Assembly: GCF_009882985.1 (NCBI RefSeq)
Contig: NZ_WTUZ01000010.1
Span: 983,881 to 1,047,880, forward strand
DNA length: 64,000 nt
Origin: Paenibacillus silvestris
Lineage (GTDB): Bacteria > Bacillota > Bacilli > Paenibacillales > NBRC-103111
Direction of reading: 5' to 3'
Within the stretch, counting starts at the first letter, position 1; each line of letters begins with the position of its first letter. Position numbers and translations under genes: made by a program. Below, one piece after another: positions 54,008 to 63,530 of this stretch. Below the pieces are notes generated by a model. It worked only from the letters and a program-made list of their open reading frames with translations, made no database searches and was not told the DNA's origin.

Positions 54008-55276
54008 GTGTCACGTATCATTCAAGTGGATGAACGCCCCTCCTTGGGCGAAAGCATCCCCCTTAGTTTACAGCATTTATTTGCCATGTTTGGCTCCACC
54101 GTGCTTGTACCCATTCTCTTTCATGTCGATCCAGCTACGATATTGTTGATGAATGGGATCGGAACCCTGCTCTATATTTTCATCACTAGAGGAAAAATCC
54201 CCGCCTTCCTGGGGTCCAGCTTCGCCTTCCTTTCGCCTGTTTTCGTCGTCCTCGGTCAAAAAGGCTATAGTGCGGCGCTTGGCGGATTTCTCGTCGTCGG
54301 TCTGATCTTTACGATCATCGCTATATTGATTCGCTTCGTGGGAACACGGTGGATTGACGTAGTCTTCCCGCCTGCCGCGATGGGCGCTATTGTGTCTGTC
54401 ATCGGTCTAGAGTTAGTGCCCACAGCCGCCTCTATGGCTGGCATTATCGCACCTGCCGATGCCAAGGAAGCTTGGGTTCCCGATATGACCGTGATCACGG
54501 TATCTATTTTTACTTTTTTGATTGGTGTAGTTGGCTCGATCGTATTTCGAGGGCTACTTAAAGTCATTCCTATTCTAGTGGCTATCATCCTTGGATACGT
54601 GCTTGCAGCCTTTCTAGGCTTAGTACATATTAAAGAAACCCTAAGCGCGGCTCAGTGGCTTAAGCTGCCAACCTTCTACTCACCAACGTTTGATTGGGCT
54701 AGTATATTAATCATCGCTCCTGCGGCACTTGTTGTTATAGCAGAGCATATTGGCCACTTGATCGTAACCAGCAATATGGTGGGCAAAGATTTGTCCAAAG
54801 ACCCAGGCCTAAGCAGATCCTTACTTGGAAACGGGATCTCGACGATGCTGTCTTCCTTGGTTGGTTCCACACCAAATACGACGTATGGTGAGAACATCGG
54901 CGTCATGGCGATCAGCCGTGTCTACTCGGTTTGGGTCATTGGCGGCGCAGCGATCCTCGCGGTTGTTCTCTCTTTTGTCGGGAAAATCTCGGCTTTGATT
55001 CAAACCATTCCTACGCCTGTCATGGGAGGCGTATCCATGCTGTTGTTCGGCATCATTGCTGCTTCCGGTATTCGGATGCTCGTGGAGACGAAAGTTGATT
55101 ATTCCAAACCGATCAATCTAATTCTGACAACCACTGTTCTTGTTATCGGTCTTAGCGGCGCAACGCTGAAGCTCGGGCATTTTGAACTGAAGGGCATGGC
55201 GCTTGCCACGATTGTTGCTATTGTGCTTAGTCTGTTTTTCAAGCTGCTGGATAAATTAAAGCTAACGAACGAGTAA
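54008..55276 (+). CDS. uraA: Uracil permease (NCS2 family)
   Basis: 422 residues from GTG 54008, 8 bases after AAAGGGAG; the open frame continues into the helicase gene upstream. The UraA/PyrP signature is clear: AEHIGHLIVTSNMVGKDL, GNGISTMLSSLVG and NTTYGENIGVMAISRVYS, with 14 predicted helices. It imports uracil with a proton. No PyrR-type attenuator is visible in the short 67-base gap upstream, so control differs from the Bacillus pyr operon or is absent. Confidence 0.92.
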   Translation: MSRIIQVDERPSLGESIPLSLQHLFAMFGSTVLVPILFHVDPATILLMNGIGTLLYIFITRGKIPAFLGSSFAFLSPVFVVLGQKGYSAALGGFLVVGLIFTIIAILIRFVGTRWIDVVFPPAAMGAIVSVIGLELVPTAASMAGIIAPADAKEAWVPDMTVITVSIFTFLIGVVGSIVFRGLLKVIPILVAIILGYVLAAFLGLVHIKETLSAAQWLKLPTFYSPTFDWASILIIAPAALVVIAEHIGHLIVTSNMVGKDLSKDPGLSRSLLGNGISTMLSSLVGSTPNTTYGENIGVMAISRVYSVWVIGGAAILAVVLSFVGKISALIQTIPTPVMGGVSMLLFGIIAASGIRMLVETKVDYSKPINLILTTTVLVIGLSGATLKLGHFELKGMALATIVAIVLSLFFKLLDKLKLTNE

Positions 55277-55315
55277 CTGATCAGCATACGAGGATCACAT
55301 GCCTATAGGCGAAAT

Positions 55316-55366
55316 GAGGCTGTCCCGCGGTCATTGGATGACTTAGCTTGGGACAGCCTCTTTGTC
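55316..55366 (+). terminator. Terminator of the uracil permease gene
   Basis: GAGGCTGTCCC (55316-55326) pairs perfectly with GGGACAGCCTC (55350-55360), followed by TTTGTCTTGT. Confidence 0.85.
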
Positions 55367-55416
55367 TTGTAGCAGTAGCATTTCCCGTTAATCTAAGATG
55401 GAGCTGCCAAACGCAC

Positions 55417-55463
55417 AAAAGGCTCTCCCTCGGTCATTTGATGACTTTCGGAACAGCCTTTTC
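55417..55463 (-). terminator. Terminator of the DHA2 exporter gene
   Basis: AAAAGGCTgTtCCgaa...GGaGAGCCTTTT hairpin on the minus strand with inner GTCAT/ATGAC stem, just past the exporter stop codon. Confidence 0.7.
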
Positions 55464-55471
55464 CGCTTTTT

Positions 55472-56977
55472 CTAATGTAGCGCTTCTATCGAAACTTCGT
55501 GTTTGCTGCCTTCCTCAGTCGGCTGATGCTGACCGCGGCGCAGGAACAATCCTAGGAAAATACCGCCGATTGCGATAAACAGCATGACGCGGAACGTATA
55601 GCCGAACGCTTCTGGAGCTACGGCCAACATCGCTTTTTGCATATCAGCTGGACCTGTAATAACAATGTTCTTCTCCGTAATTAGCGTGGAGACACGCGAA
55701 GAGAGTACGGTAACCAGCGTAGCTACTGCAAATGAGTTGATTACCTGCTGCATCGCGCTAGTTAACGACGTCACCCGGCTCACCAGATCTTGCGGTGCTT
55801 TCTTGATCAAATGCGAATTGAGCGGCATCATCATCAGTCCCATACCTGAACCGGCCATAATCAAAGGCAGAAGCAGATCAGAGCTCTCTGTCGTTAAATC
55901 CACGTGCGAATATTGATAAATCGCCCCGGAGACAAGCGTAAGTCCGATGACAACCAACCATCGGACACCGATTTTATCAAACAAATATCCGCCAATCGGC
56001 ATCATAATGCCGGAAGCAATGGCTTGAGGAAATAACGTCAAACCCGTATCGAATGCCCCAAAACCGCGGGCTTGCTGCAGAAATTGCGGCAGTAGGAAAA
56101 TAGCCCCGAACAAGCTGAATTGCAGAACCCATTGCACGAAGATACTAAAAGAGAAATCCACCGACTTGAATACACGCAGCTCTATCAGAGGAATTTTGGC
56201 TTTTAGTTCAACAAGGATAAAAGCAATCAATGCACCAGCGCCAATGATAATTCCGCCTAACGTCTTTGCGGACGACCAACTCTCCGCCCCTTGTGTAATC
56301 CCATAGGACAAAGCAGCAAAAGCGATAGGTCCAAGAATCATCCCCGGCAAATCGAAACCGGCTACTTCTTTACGCGGAGTTGCCGGCAGCTTCCATAATC
56401 CGAAAATCAAACTGAAAATACCAACCGGCAGATTAATCAGGAAAATCCAATGCCAGGAATGATACTCAACTAACCAACCTGCCAAAATAGGTCCAATAGC
56501 TGGGGCAAGCAGAATCGGCACACCGAGCATCCCCATCACTTGGCCGATTTTATTCGGAGGACTCAAACGGAACACATACGCCATGGCAACCGGCATAACG
56601 AAACCGCCGCCTAAACCTTGCAGAATTCGGAAAACAATTAACCATTCCGCACTATTTGGCGTAGCACAAAGCACAGAAGCAACAGTGAATAGTACAACTG
56701 AAGTCAAAAATACCTGTTTCGCGCCAAATCGGTCGGATAACCACCCGGAAAGCGGAATTACCGCCGCCGTTGCCAGCATGTAACCCGTAACCGTCCACTG
56801 AATGGTCGGCAGATCTGTGTTAAAATCAACGACCAGCTTCGATAGCGCGACATTCATCGCCGTTGAATCAAGTATGACCATGAAAATGCCCGAAATGATG
56901 GCAATAAGCGGCACTAAAATGCTTGTAATCTTAAACTCCGGCTCCGCTGCACCGGGTACTGCTGGTTTACTCATCAT
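55472..56977 (-). CDS. DHA2-family (EmrB/QacA) multidrug efflux MFS transporter
   Basis: 501 residues from the ATG pair at 56977/56974, with AAGGAGG 5 bases upstream. Fourteen membrane segments are predicted. Diagnostic text includes MVILDSTAMNVALSKL in helix 1 (motif D1), GWLSDRFGAKQVFL (motif A) and the motif C region GPILAGWLVEYHSWHWIFLINLPVG. It is divergent from a TetR regulator, with two palindromic operators lying on its promoter, so it is probably repressed until a toxic substrate appears. Drug specificity cannot be predicted. Confidence 0.92.
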   Translation of the reverse strand: MMSKPAVPGAAEPEFKITSILVPLIAIISGIFMVILDSTAMNVALSKLVVDFNTDLPTIQWTVTGYMLATAAVIPLSGWLSDRFGAKQVFLTSVVLFTVASVLCATPNSAEWLIVFRILQGLGGGFVMPVAMAYVFRLSPPNKIGQVMGMLGVPILLAPAIGPILAGWLVEYHSWHWIFLINLPVGIFSLIFGLWKLPATPRKEVAGFDLPGMILGPIAFAALSYGITQGAESWSSAKTLGGIIIGAGALIAFILVELKAKIPLIELRVFKSVDFSFSIFVQWVLQFSLFGAIFLLPQFLQQARGFGAFDTGLTLFPQAIASGIMMPIGGYLFDKIGVRWLVVIGLTLVSGAIYQYSHVDLTTESSDLLLPLIMAGSGMGLMMMPLNSHLIKKAPQDLVSRVTSLTSAMQQVINSFAVATLVTVLSSRVSTLITEKNIVITGPADMQKAMLAVAPEAFGYTFRVMLFIAIGGIFLGLFLRRGQHQPTEEGSKHEVSIEALH

Positions 56978-57021
56978 GAACTCCTCCTTCGACAATCCAA
57001 CAAGATCATGTTACAATAATA

Positions 57022-57072
57022 ACGGACATTTGTCCGCAACACCATATTACGGACAATTGTCCGCAATGTCAA
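57022..57072 (-). promoter_or_regulatory. Exporter promoter with two CGGACaatTGTCCG operators
   Basis: On the minus strand TTGACA (57072-57067), 17-bp spacer, TAATAT (57049-57044). Palindrome ACGGACAATTGTCCGC (57049-57064) fills the spacer; a second, ACGGACATTTGTCCGC (57022-57037), covers the start of transcription. The centres are 27 bp apart. Confidence 0.88.
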
Positions 57073-57118
57073 ATGTTTCATTTATTTTAGAGGAGTCATT
57101 TGTTCGGGAGGAGAATGT

Positions 57119-57772
57119 ATGAAGCATACAGATGATCAAGAAGAAGCATTATTTGGACCCGAACTGGATGCACATCCGATCTGCGGACGACGTGAGGAAC
57201 GTGATTCCGAGTATCGCCGACGCATCCTTTCAACGGCAAAAACCCTTTTTCAAACGCATAGCATTGAAGACGTCACCATGCATCAAATCGCAAAAGAGGC
57301 CGGAGTGGGCCAAGGAACGCTGTATCGCCGTTACGCACACATTGGTGATGTCTGCAGTGATCTGCTGCGTTCAACAACCAATCAATTCCTTACTTCACTT
57401 GAGATCGAAACGGCTGAAATTAAGTCAGATGTGAGCGCGATGAAACAATTGTCCGAGTGCATAGTTCGAATTGTTGATTTTGTCGATGAGAAAGCTTCCC
57501 TGCTCTCGACCATTGTCTCGATGCACACGGACAAGCGCAGCTTTAGTTTGCATAAAAAACCGCTGTTTGTACGGCTTCATCATCTGATGTCCCCTCTAGT
57601 CATACGCGCTGTTGAGCAAGGGGAAATTAGGCCTATTGATGTGACACTAACCGTCAATACGATCCTTGCTTCCCTCATTCCGGATCAATATCTATATCAT
57701 AAGGAAGTTCTGGGATATACCAAGGAGCAATTTACTGAGGGTATTTGCCGTCTATTCGTGAAAGGAATATAG
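57119..57772 (+). CDS. TetR-family regulator (probable repressor of the DHA2 exporter)
   Basis: 217 residues. The N-terminal HTH is RRILSTAKTLFQTHSIEDVTMHQIAKEAGVGQGTLYRRYAHIGDV split over about residues 36-80; the rest is helical. GGGAGGAG is 5 bases ahead of the ATG. It is divergent from the exporter and 45-100 bases from the two CGGAC palindromes, which are its likely binding sites. An AraC gene follows after 3 bases and is probably co-transcribed. Confidence 0.9.
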   Translation: MKHTDDQEEALFGPELDAHPICGRREERDSEYRRRILSTAKTLFQTHSIEDVTMHQIAKEAGVGQGTLYRRYAHIGDVCSDLLRSTTNQFLTSLEIETAEIKSDVSAMKQLSECIVRIVDFVDEKASLLSTIVSMHTDKRSFSLHKKPLFVRLHHLMSPLVIRAVEQGEIRPIDVTLTVNTILASLIPDQYLYHKEVLGYTKEQFTEGICRLFVKGI

Positions 57773-57775
57773 GCT

Positions 57776-58633
57776 ATGAAGAACGGAATGAACGCGAGTG
57801 AACGCACGTTCTGGAAGAAGTACCTCGCCAAGGCGAAGCTGGATTTATCCTACGCGGCATATACCAAAGTCCAAAAATCCTGGACCGATGAGAATCCGGT
57901 CTGTGCGTTTAACCGACTTTATTTTATACGTGAAGGCGAAGGTTATGTCCGGATTGGGGATCAGACTTACTATCCGAAACCTGGGGATCTCTATTTGCTT
58001 CCAGCCGGAAGTGACCAAGCTTACGGTACGATTAGCGACAACACTTTCGGAAAATATTGGTGCCATTTTTCCGCCAAAATCGGGGATTTGGATTTATTTC
58101 AAATTCTGCAAACCTCTCCTTGCTTGAAGGTTCAGAACCCTGAAGAGCTGGTAACAGCCTTTGAACAGTTGATTGCTTACAGTCAGAGCGAAAGTTTAAC
58201 CTCAGAATTTCGAGCTTACTCGATTCTGATGACGTTTATTGCCGATTTTATTGAGCAAAATCAATCCGTCAAGCTCAACCTGACCTCTACGCCTACTTTT
58301 GAGAAAATGAACAAAGTCCTGATTTATATGGAACAGCATATTGCTGACAATGTATCTGTGGATACGCTATCTCGCATTGCGCATTACCATCCTAATTACT
58401 TCATCAATGCTTTCAAGCAATTTACGGGCTACTCGCCTATCCAATACATGAATCATCTTCGTTCAGAAAAAGCCAAAGATTTGCTGATGACGACGGAACT
58501 TAACGTCTCCCAAATCGCTGACGCGTTAGGGATGGAACTATCGTATTTCTCCCGTATGTTCAGGGAGCAAACCGGATTTAAACCTACGGCTTTCCGTGAT
58601 TTGAGACCTAAAACCATTGATAATAGCGAATAA
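57776..58633 (+). CDS. AraC-family regulator with N-terminal cupin
   Basis: 285 residues. The cupin part contains LYFIREGEGYVRIGDQTYYPKPGDLYLLPAG (about 48-80, in pieces). The C-terminal double HTH is TLSRIAHYHPNYFINAFKQFTG and IADALGMELSYFSRMFREQTG. It begins 3 bases after the TetR stop with AAAGGAA as ribosome binding site. Coupling to a drug-exporter repressor is unusual; it may control a distant carbohydrate locus and ride on this transcript. Confidence 0.87.
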   Translation: MKNGMNASERTFWKKYLAKAKLDLSYAAYTKVQKSWTDENPVCAFNRLYFIREGEGYVRIGDQTYYPKPGDLYLLPAGSDQAYGTISDNTFGKYWCHFSAKIGDLDLFQILQTSPCLKVQNPEELVTAFEQLIAYSQSESLTSEFRAYSILMTFIADFIEQNQSVKLNLTSTPTFEKMNKVLIYMEQHIADNVSVDTLSRIAHYHPNYFINAFKQFTGYSPIQYMNHLRSEKAKDLLMTTELNVSQIADALGMELSYFSRMFREQTGFKPTAFRDLRPKTIDNSE

Positions 58634-58640
58634 ATGAATA

Positions 58641-58688
58641 AAAGAGGCCGCCTCCAAGCCATGGTGATGGCTGAGAGAAAGCCTCTTT
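58641..58688 (+). terminator. Terminator of the TetR/AraC operon
   Basis: AAAGAGGC (58641-58648) pairs with GCCTCTTT (58681-58688), with an inner AGCCAT/ATGGCT stem; it may also serve the converging PhyH-HEAT gene. Confidence 0.75.
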
Positions 58689-58721
58689 CGTAAATCAACG
58701 TGCCGTGTATGGTTTACTGTT

Positions 58722-60131
58722 TCACGGATAAAAAGAATTTGCCTTCGTCGTTGTGGAGCACCAGCGGTTGTTCAGCAGGAAGCGAATCAGCGAATTTTTC
58801 GCCCGCTCTGTACCGATGTAGTTCAACGTTTCCGCGGCATGCGCACGAACATATCGGTTCTCATCATCCAGCGCGATCTCCAATTGCGGAACAGCCGGCT
58901 CTGCTGAAGCGCCTAAGCGTGACAATGATAAGCTGGACATGAAGCGCACTTGTGCGTTCTGATCTTGTAGGCCGCGAGTTAGGCTAGCCACGACGTCCTC
59001 TACAGGCGAGTTCATAAAACCAAGCGCATCAACAACGGCGCTGCGGATTTTATCCTCCGGATGACCCAGCAGCTGTGTTAGAGCAGGAACCGCTTTGGCA
59101 GCTAATCCGCTCAATTCTCCCAATGCAAAGACGGCATGTGTTACCGTATTTACATTCTCGTGGTTGAGTGCTGCGATCAACCCATCAACCGCCTCACTTC
59201 CAGCAACCGCCAACCCATACGCGCAGATGCGCGATACATGAACATCATCGCTGCGAAGCCCATCCAGCAGTGCATTCACCCCAGCTTGCCCTCTGCGTGC
59301 AAGATCATAAGCAGCATTAATGGCGATCGTCTCATCACCGCTTAATTGCTCTGCTAGCTCCTGTACTACCTGCGGATCAGATGAAGCCGTTCCTGCCAGG
59401 GAGCAGATGTCACCGGATAACCAGTTCCATGTCTCTTCCCACATCACATCATGCGCAGCAAGCGGTGCGAGCAAGTTCGCTGGCTTCTTCCATTCGCGCT
59501 CTTGATTATTCCAGCTTGGCTGCGTAGGCAGCTCCGTGCGCATAAACTCAAACTTCAGCATATAGCGCGGCTGTCCAAGAATATTCGGCGTGGAACGGTG
59601 CCAGATATCATAGTGGATCAATGCGAATGTACCAGCCTCGCCGCTTGCCAGAACTTCAGCAGGATGCTCATTAGCTTCGAATGCCCGTTTTTGGTGATTT
59701 TGCGTACCAGGCATAATGCCTGTCGGCCCCAAATCTACCGGTGTATCCTGCGGGAAATACATAATCATTGCCCAGTTCGGGTGATGATTGCGCACGCGGT
59801 CATATCCCCAATAGCTGTCTTTGTGCCAGCCTCCAGCGGTTGGCACAGCATTGAAATGCCCATGTCTATGAGCGTGCATCATATAATTAGGACCTAACAC
59901 ACTCGTTAATGCCCCAGTAACAACCGGATGGTCGAATACTTTTTGCAGTTCTCGGATACGCGGCAGCAAGTTATTTCCAGGATTACCCTCTTCGGCGTAC
60001 ACGGTATTTAATTGCTCAAGCAAATTGTCGTGAAACGCATGCGAAAAATCCGTTTTAAGAATCAGACACCCGTTAGTAATAAACTCTCTCATTTGTTCAT
60101 CCGTTAATAGTAAAGGTTGTTTCTCCTGCAT
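58722..60131 (-). CDS. PhyH dioxygenase fused to HEAT repeats, with a probable C-terminal frameshift
   Basis: 469 residues as read. The dioxygenase part (about 10-205) has iron ligands His103 and Asp105 in GGWHKDSYWG and His178 in HYDIWHRSTPN, with Arg189. From about 255 to 445 there are five or six HEAT/PBS-lyase-type helical repeats (AINAAYDLARRGQAGVNALLDGL, SRICAYGLAVAGSEAVDGL and so on, shown in part). The end is odd: after a T5 run at 58795-58799 the product reads NSLIRFLLNNRWCST. The other frame reads on as FADSLPAEQPLVLHN then EGKFFLSVKQ to a stop at 58714, which looks like the original C-terminus. A one-base loss, or a sequencing error, is likely. The function may need a protein partner bound by the HEAT part. 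Confidence 0.85.
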   Translation of the reverse strand: MQEKQPLLLTDEQMREFITNGCLILKTDFSHAFHDNLLEQLNTVYAEEGNPGNNLLPRIRELQKVFDHPVVTGALTSVLGPNYMMHAHRHGHFNAVPTAGGWHKDSYWGYDRVRNHHPNWAMIMYFPQDTPVDLGPTGIMPGTQNHQKRAFEANEHPAEVLASGEAGTFALIHYDIWHRSTPNILGQPRYMLKFEFMRTELPTQPSWNNQEREWKKPANLLAPLAAHDVMWEETWNWLSGDICSLAGTASSDPQVVQELAEQLSGDETIAINAAYDLARRGQAGVNALLDGLRSDDVHVSRICAYGLAVAGSEAVDGLIAALNHENVNTVTHAVFALGELSGLAAKAVPALTQLLGHPEDKIRSAVVDALGFMNSPVEDVVASLTRGLQDQNAQVRFMSSLSLSRLGASAEPAVPQLEIALDDENRYVRAHAAETLNYIGTERAKNSLIRFLLNNRWCSTTTKANSFYP

Positions 60132-60247
60132 TGTTCCTGCCTCCTTGGCGTGTATTGAATGCTGTGACCTTACCCTTATTATAAAAAAGATGGATGAGAT
60201 ACTTAATAGACATTCTTAATCAGAGCTAGCACAAAACTAAGATAGAA

Positions 60248-61843
60248 TTATTCCAACAGGTTTTTAACACCTGCATTCCGCCTAAATTCCGTTACGGTAC
60301 GACCTTCAATCTCTTTGAATACTTTGCAAAAATAAGAGGTCTCTTGAAAGCCTGTTTTTTCTGCGACTTCGTATACTTTACAAGAGGGATCGCTCAACAA
60401 TTTCTTCGCTTTTTTAATCCTATAGTGATTAATATATTCGATTATCCTTAAGCCTGTTTCATGTTTAAAAATATTCGACAAGTAGTTTGCGCTCAAATTG
60501 AGAACCTTGGCCAGCATAACGACAGAAATGCCTTCGGCATAATGAGCATGCACATATTCGAGCGCAAGCTGTATCTCTTTCCGTGAGAAACGTCTGTTTT
60601 CATCCGATTGATGAAGCAGTTGCTTACACTGCACAAGGAACAAGTCCCTCAGCTCTCCTAGCGGACGGAGCTCTTCAATCATCCTGAGAACTTCGGTATG
60701 CCAGTCCGCCATATTATCGGTATGCTGATTCTTTTCAAGTGAGGTGAACTTCAATAAAGCAAAAAGATCGATCAGCCATTTTCGAAGATCCATCATTTCG
60801 GGTTGGCCTTTATAAAGCAGCTGAAAAAATTGTTCGGTGGTCGTCTCAACGCCCCCTAAATCCCCCCTTCTCATAGCTTGAGCTAATTGCCCGAGCAGTC
60901 CCATACCTTCATTCGTATTGACATTCGAGCTAAACAATAACGGGTGTATATAGATTTGCTTAGAGCTATCATATACCGATTGATACAGCGCCTTCTCCGC
61001 TTGCTGGTATAGCGTACTGAACGCTTTAAGGCCATAACCCACCGAGCCTACTCCAATAGCAAAAGAACGGTTGTCTTTCCGACAACATGAGGCTAATTCC
61101 GATGCTATCTGCATCGCTGATACTCCCATACTGGTTTCACTCTTCTCGTGGTAAAAAGAGATGACAATGGCCATTTTCCGCTCCGTAATCGGTACAACCT
61201 TCAGATAATACTCGGTGCTAGCATAAGGCACAAGGCAAGCTTCCATACTCGATTTCCACGTCTGCATGTCGACATCGTTACCCATACAAGCAGCAAGCAA
61301 AACAACTGTAGGCTCATGAAGAATAGGAAATTGAATAAACGCTGCGCGATGCGCGATTTCCTTGGCATTCACCAACTCACCTAGCAGCAGTTTGCTAACC
61401 AGATCTGTCTTTAAACACGTTAAGCTAGATGCTGTGATCGAAGTATCCTGATTTCTCAGGCGATCCCGCAATATCTGTGTTTTCACCTGTTGGAGCAGGT
61501 TCTGCAAGGATTGTGGTTCCAACTCATGTTTGAGCAAATAATCTTCTGCCCCAAGCTTAAGTGCTTCCTTAACAAAGTGAAAGTCGTCGTATGAACTCAG
61601 CGCTACGATTTTAATTGCCGGATCGAACAACTTTACCCGCTCAATGAGTTCAATTCCGTTGAACTGCGGCATACTGATGTCCGTCAAAATGAGATCGACC
61701 TGAGACTCCTTTAACAGCTCCAGCGCATGCTTGCCGTTTAAAGCTTCATGTATGATTTCAAATCCATAATCCTCCCAACGAAGAATCGATTTCACCGCAT
61801 AGCGATACATCGCATTATCTTCTACGATCATGGCTTTAAGCAT
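60248..61843 (-). CDS. YesN-type response regulator (receiver plus AraC HTH)
   Basis: 531 residues. The receiver domain has Asp9 and phospho-acceptor Asp55 in LILTDISMPQ, and Lys in DYLLKHE near 107. A long middle region (about 130-420) is typical of YesN. The C-terminal AraC double HTH reads VVMLAKVLNLSANYLSNIFKH and VAEKTGFQETSYFCKVFKE. It overlaps the kinase stop codon by 8 bases. Such pairs usually control polysaccharide-uptake transporters nearby; the next gene beyond the window may be a target. Confidence 0.92.
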   Translation of the reverse strand: MLKAMIVEDNAMYRYAVKSILRWEDYGFEIIHEALNGKHALELLKESQVDLILTDISMPQFNGIELIERVKLFDPAIKIVALSSYDDFHFVKEALKLGAEDYLLKHELEPQSLQNLLQQVKTQILRDRLRNQDTSITASSLTCLKTDLVSKLLLGELVNAKEIAHRAAFIQFPILHEPTVVLLAACMGNDVDMQTWKSSMEACLVPYASTEYYLKVVPITERKMAIVISFYHEKSETSMGVSAMQIASELASCCRKDNRSFAIGVGSVGYGLKAFSTLYQQAEKALYQSVYDSSKQIYIHPLLFSSNVNTNEGMGLLGQLAQAMRRGDLGGVETTTEQFFQLLYKGQPEMMDLRKWLIDLFALLKFTSLEKNQHTDNMADWHTEVLRMIEELRPLGELRDLFLVQCKQLLHQSDENRRFSRKEIQLALEYVHAHYAEGISVVMLAKVLNLSANYLSNIFKHETGLRIIEYINHYRIKKAKKLLSDPSCKVYEVAEKTGFQETSYFCKVFKEIEGRTVTEFRRNAGVKNLLE

Positions 61844-63530
61844 AATTTTCAGCCTCCCGCAGGTTTAGAATAAATGGCAATCGAATCCTAGCTTTCGTAC
61901 CTGATCCCTCTACGCTCTCATAACTAAGCCCATAGTCACAACCATAATAGAGCTGAATCCGTTCATGCACGCTTCTTATTCCAATGCTGGTTAAGCCTGA
62001 AAATAGCCCCTTCCTGTCTCCTCGATGCAAAATATGCTCCACTTTCTTCGCATTCATTCCGATGCCGTTATCCTCAACTAAGAGAAACAGTGCTTGTCCC
62101 TCTCGGTAGGCGTGAATCGTAATTAAACCATTCCCTTTGGACATTTCCAAGCCGTGCAAAATGGCATTCTCCACCAGGGGCTGCAAGGCGAAATAGGGTA
62201 CATAGGCAGGCATGACTTCCGGGTCGATTTCATAATGGACTTCAATGGCTTCTCCATAACCAATCTTCTGAATGTAGATATAATCGCGGATATGGTTAAT
62301 CTCCTCGCTTAACGGATGGTATTCGTTTTCTCGCCTGACTGATGATTTCAGCAGATTAATAATGGCATTCATCATCTGAACGATGTCATTTTGCTGCTTC
62401 ATATGCGCATACCACTTGACTGTGCCTAACGTATTGTAAAGAAAATGCGGATTGATCTGGCATAGCAACACAGAGAATTCCGCTTGCTGCTTAGCTAGCC
62501 TTTCTTTATAGACCGTGTTGATCAATTCTCTGATCCGGGCAATCATGAAATTGAACCGAATCGTTAAACTTCCGATTTCATCTTGACCCGCAGGCTCGAT
62601 ATGTACGTCAAAATCCCCCTTCTCAACTAGCTTCATAGCCTGTTCAAGCTTCTTGATTAAACTTGTGGTAGAAACGGAGAAATAGAACGCAAAAATAGAC
62701 GAGATCACTAGCGCTACTAGGGAAACTAGAATAATTACAACGGTTAAGACGTGCTTGTTTGCATATAAAATATCCTTCGGAATATAACAAAGCACCTGCC
62801 AATCCAGATTTTTCATGTACTCTCGCACTAGCAAAAAGCTGCTATTCATACTTTGGCCGCTCTTGTCATCAACAATCGTCGTCCCTCCACTTGCAAGTAG
62901 CGAGCCCTCCTCGTTCAAAATCACTAGATTTTCCTTACGTATTAACGAGCTGTTGGATTCCATCGAAAGAAAATAGGTCGAATCAATGCCAAAAACAAGC
63001 GTGCCCAAACTTTGATTCACATTGTTCAGGTTAATAAACTTCCTTGACATCAATACTTCATTCGGCATTCTCGTAGACGCATGCCAAGCAATTTCAATTC
63101 CCGCTTGTTCAATAGCAACCGCTTCAGAGGACAGAACTTCATTGAAGTAATTCACATCCTTTGTCCTGCTGGCACCTTTTTTATTTTCCCACCAAATACT
63201 CTTACCTGAATTCGTCCGAATGCCAATGAAATTAATGGATGGATGACTATTTCCATATTGCAATAAGAGAGCTTCCAGTTGACTGCGAAAAATAGGGTAG
63301 TTATCACTAGCCGTATCTAGTGTTCCCTCCGAAATGATACTTCGGAACGCATCATCGCTGAGTAAATAAACGGACGTATTAATGAGGCTCTTAGCGTGGT
63401 TATCCATATTTTCAGAGTACTGTTGAAGCACTTGCAAGGACAAATCTCGCGTGTTTCTCTCTAAATATTTGGAAGAGGCATAGACGGCGAACCCCCCAAT
63501 GGATGAGGTAATAAATACGATAATAAGCAA
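61836..63530 (-). CDS. YesM-type sensor histidine kinase, 5' end interrupted by an in-frame stop
   Basis: 564 residues if read from TTG 63530. First helix LLIIVFITSSIGGFAVYAS, extracytoplasmic sensor (about 25-255), second helix (about 258-282), HAMP, then the His_kinase box with QINPHFLYNTLGTVKW and HATPase (VENAILHGLEM, EDNGIGMN). The same frame extends upstream through a TAA at 63546-63548 into NQWIKRPRDFGFRT (from TTG 63593 or GTG 63602), which looks like the normal basic N-terminus. The TTG at 63530 lacks a ribosome binding site. So this may be a nonsense mutant or carry a base error. It pairs with the downstream YesN regulator. Confidence 0.8.
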   Translation of the reverse strand: MLIIVFITSSIGGFAVYASSKYLERNTRDLSLQVLQQYSENMDNHAKSLINTSVYLLSDDAFRSIISEGTLDTASDNYPIFRSQLEALLLQYGNSHPSINFIGIRTNSGKSIWWENKKGASRTKDVNYFNEVLSSEAVAIEQAGIEIAWHASTRMPNEVLMSRKFINLNNVNQSLGTLVFGIDSTYFLSMESNSSLIRKENLVILNEEGSLLASGGTTIVDDKSGQSMNSSFLLVREYMKNLDWQVLCYIPKDILYANKHVLTVVIILVSLVALVISSIFAFYFSVSTTSLIKKLEQAMKLVEKGDFDVHIEPAGQDEIGSLTIRFNFMIARIRELINTVYKERLAKQQAEFSVLLCQINPHFLYNTLGTVKWYAHMKQQNDIVQMMNAIINLLKSSVRRENEYHPLSEEINHIRDYIYIQKIGYGEAIEVHYEIDPEVMPAYVPYFALQPLVENAILHGLEMSKGNGLITIHAYREGQALFLLVEDNGIGMNAKKVEHILHRGDRKGLFSGLTSIGIRSVHERIQLYYGCDYGLSYESVEGSGTKARIRLPFILNLREAENYA

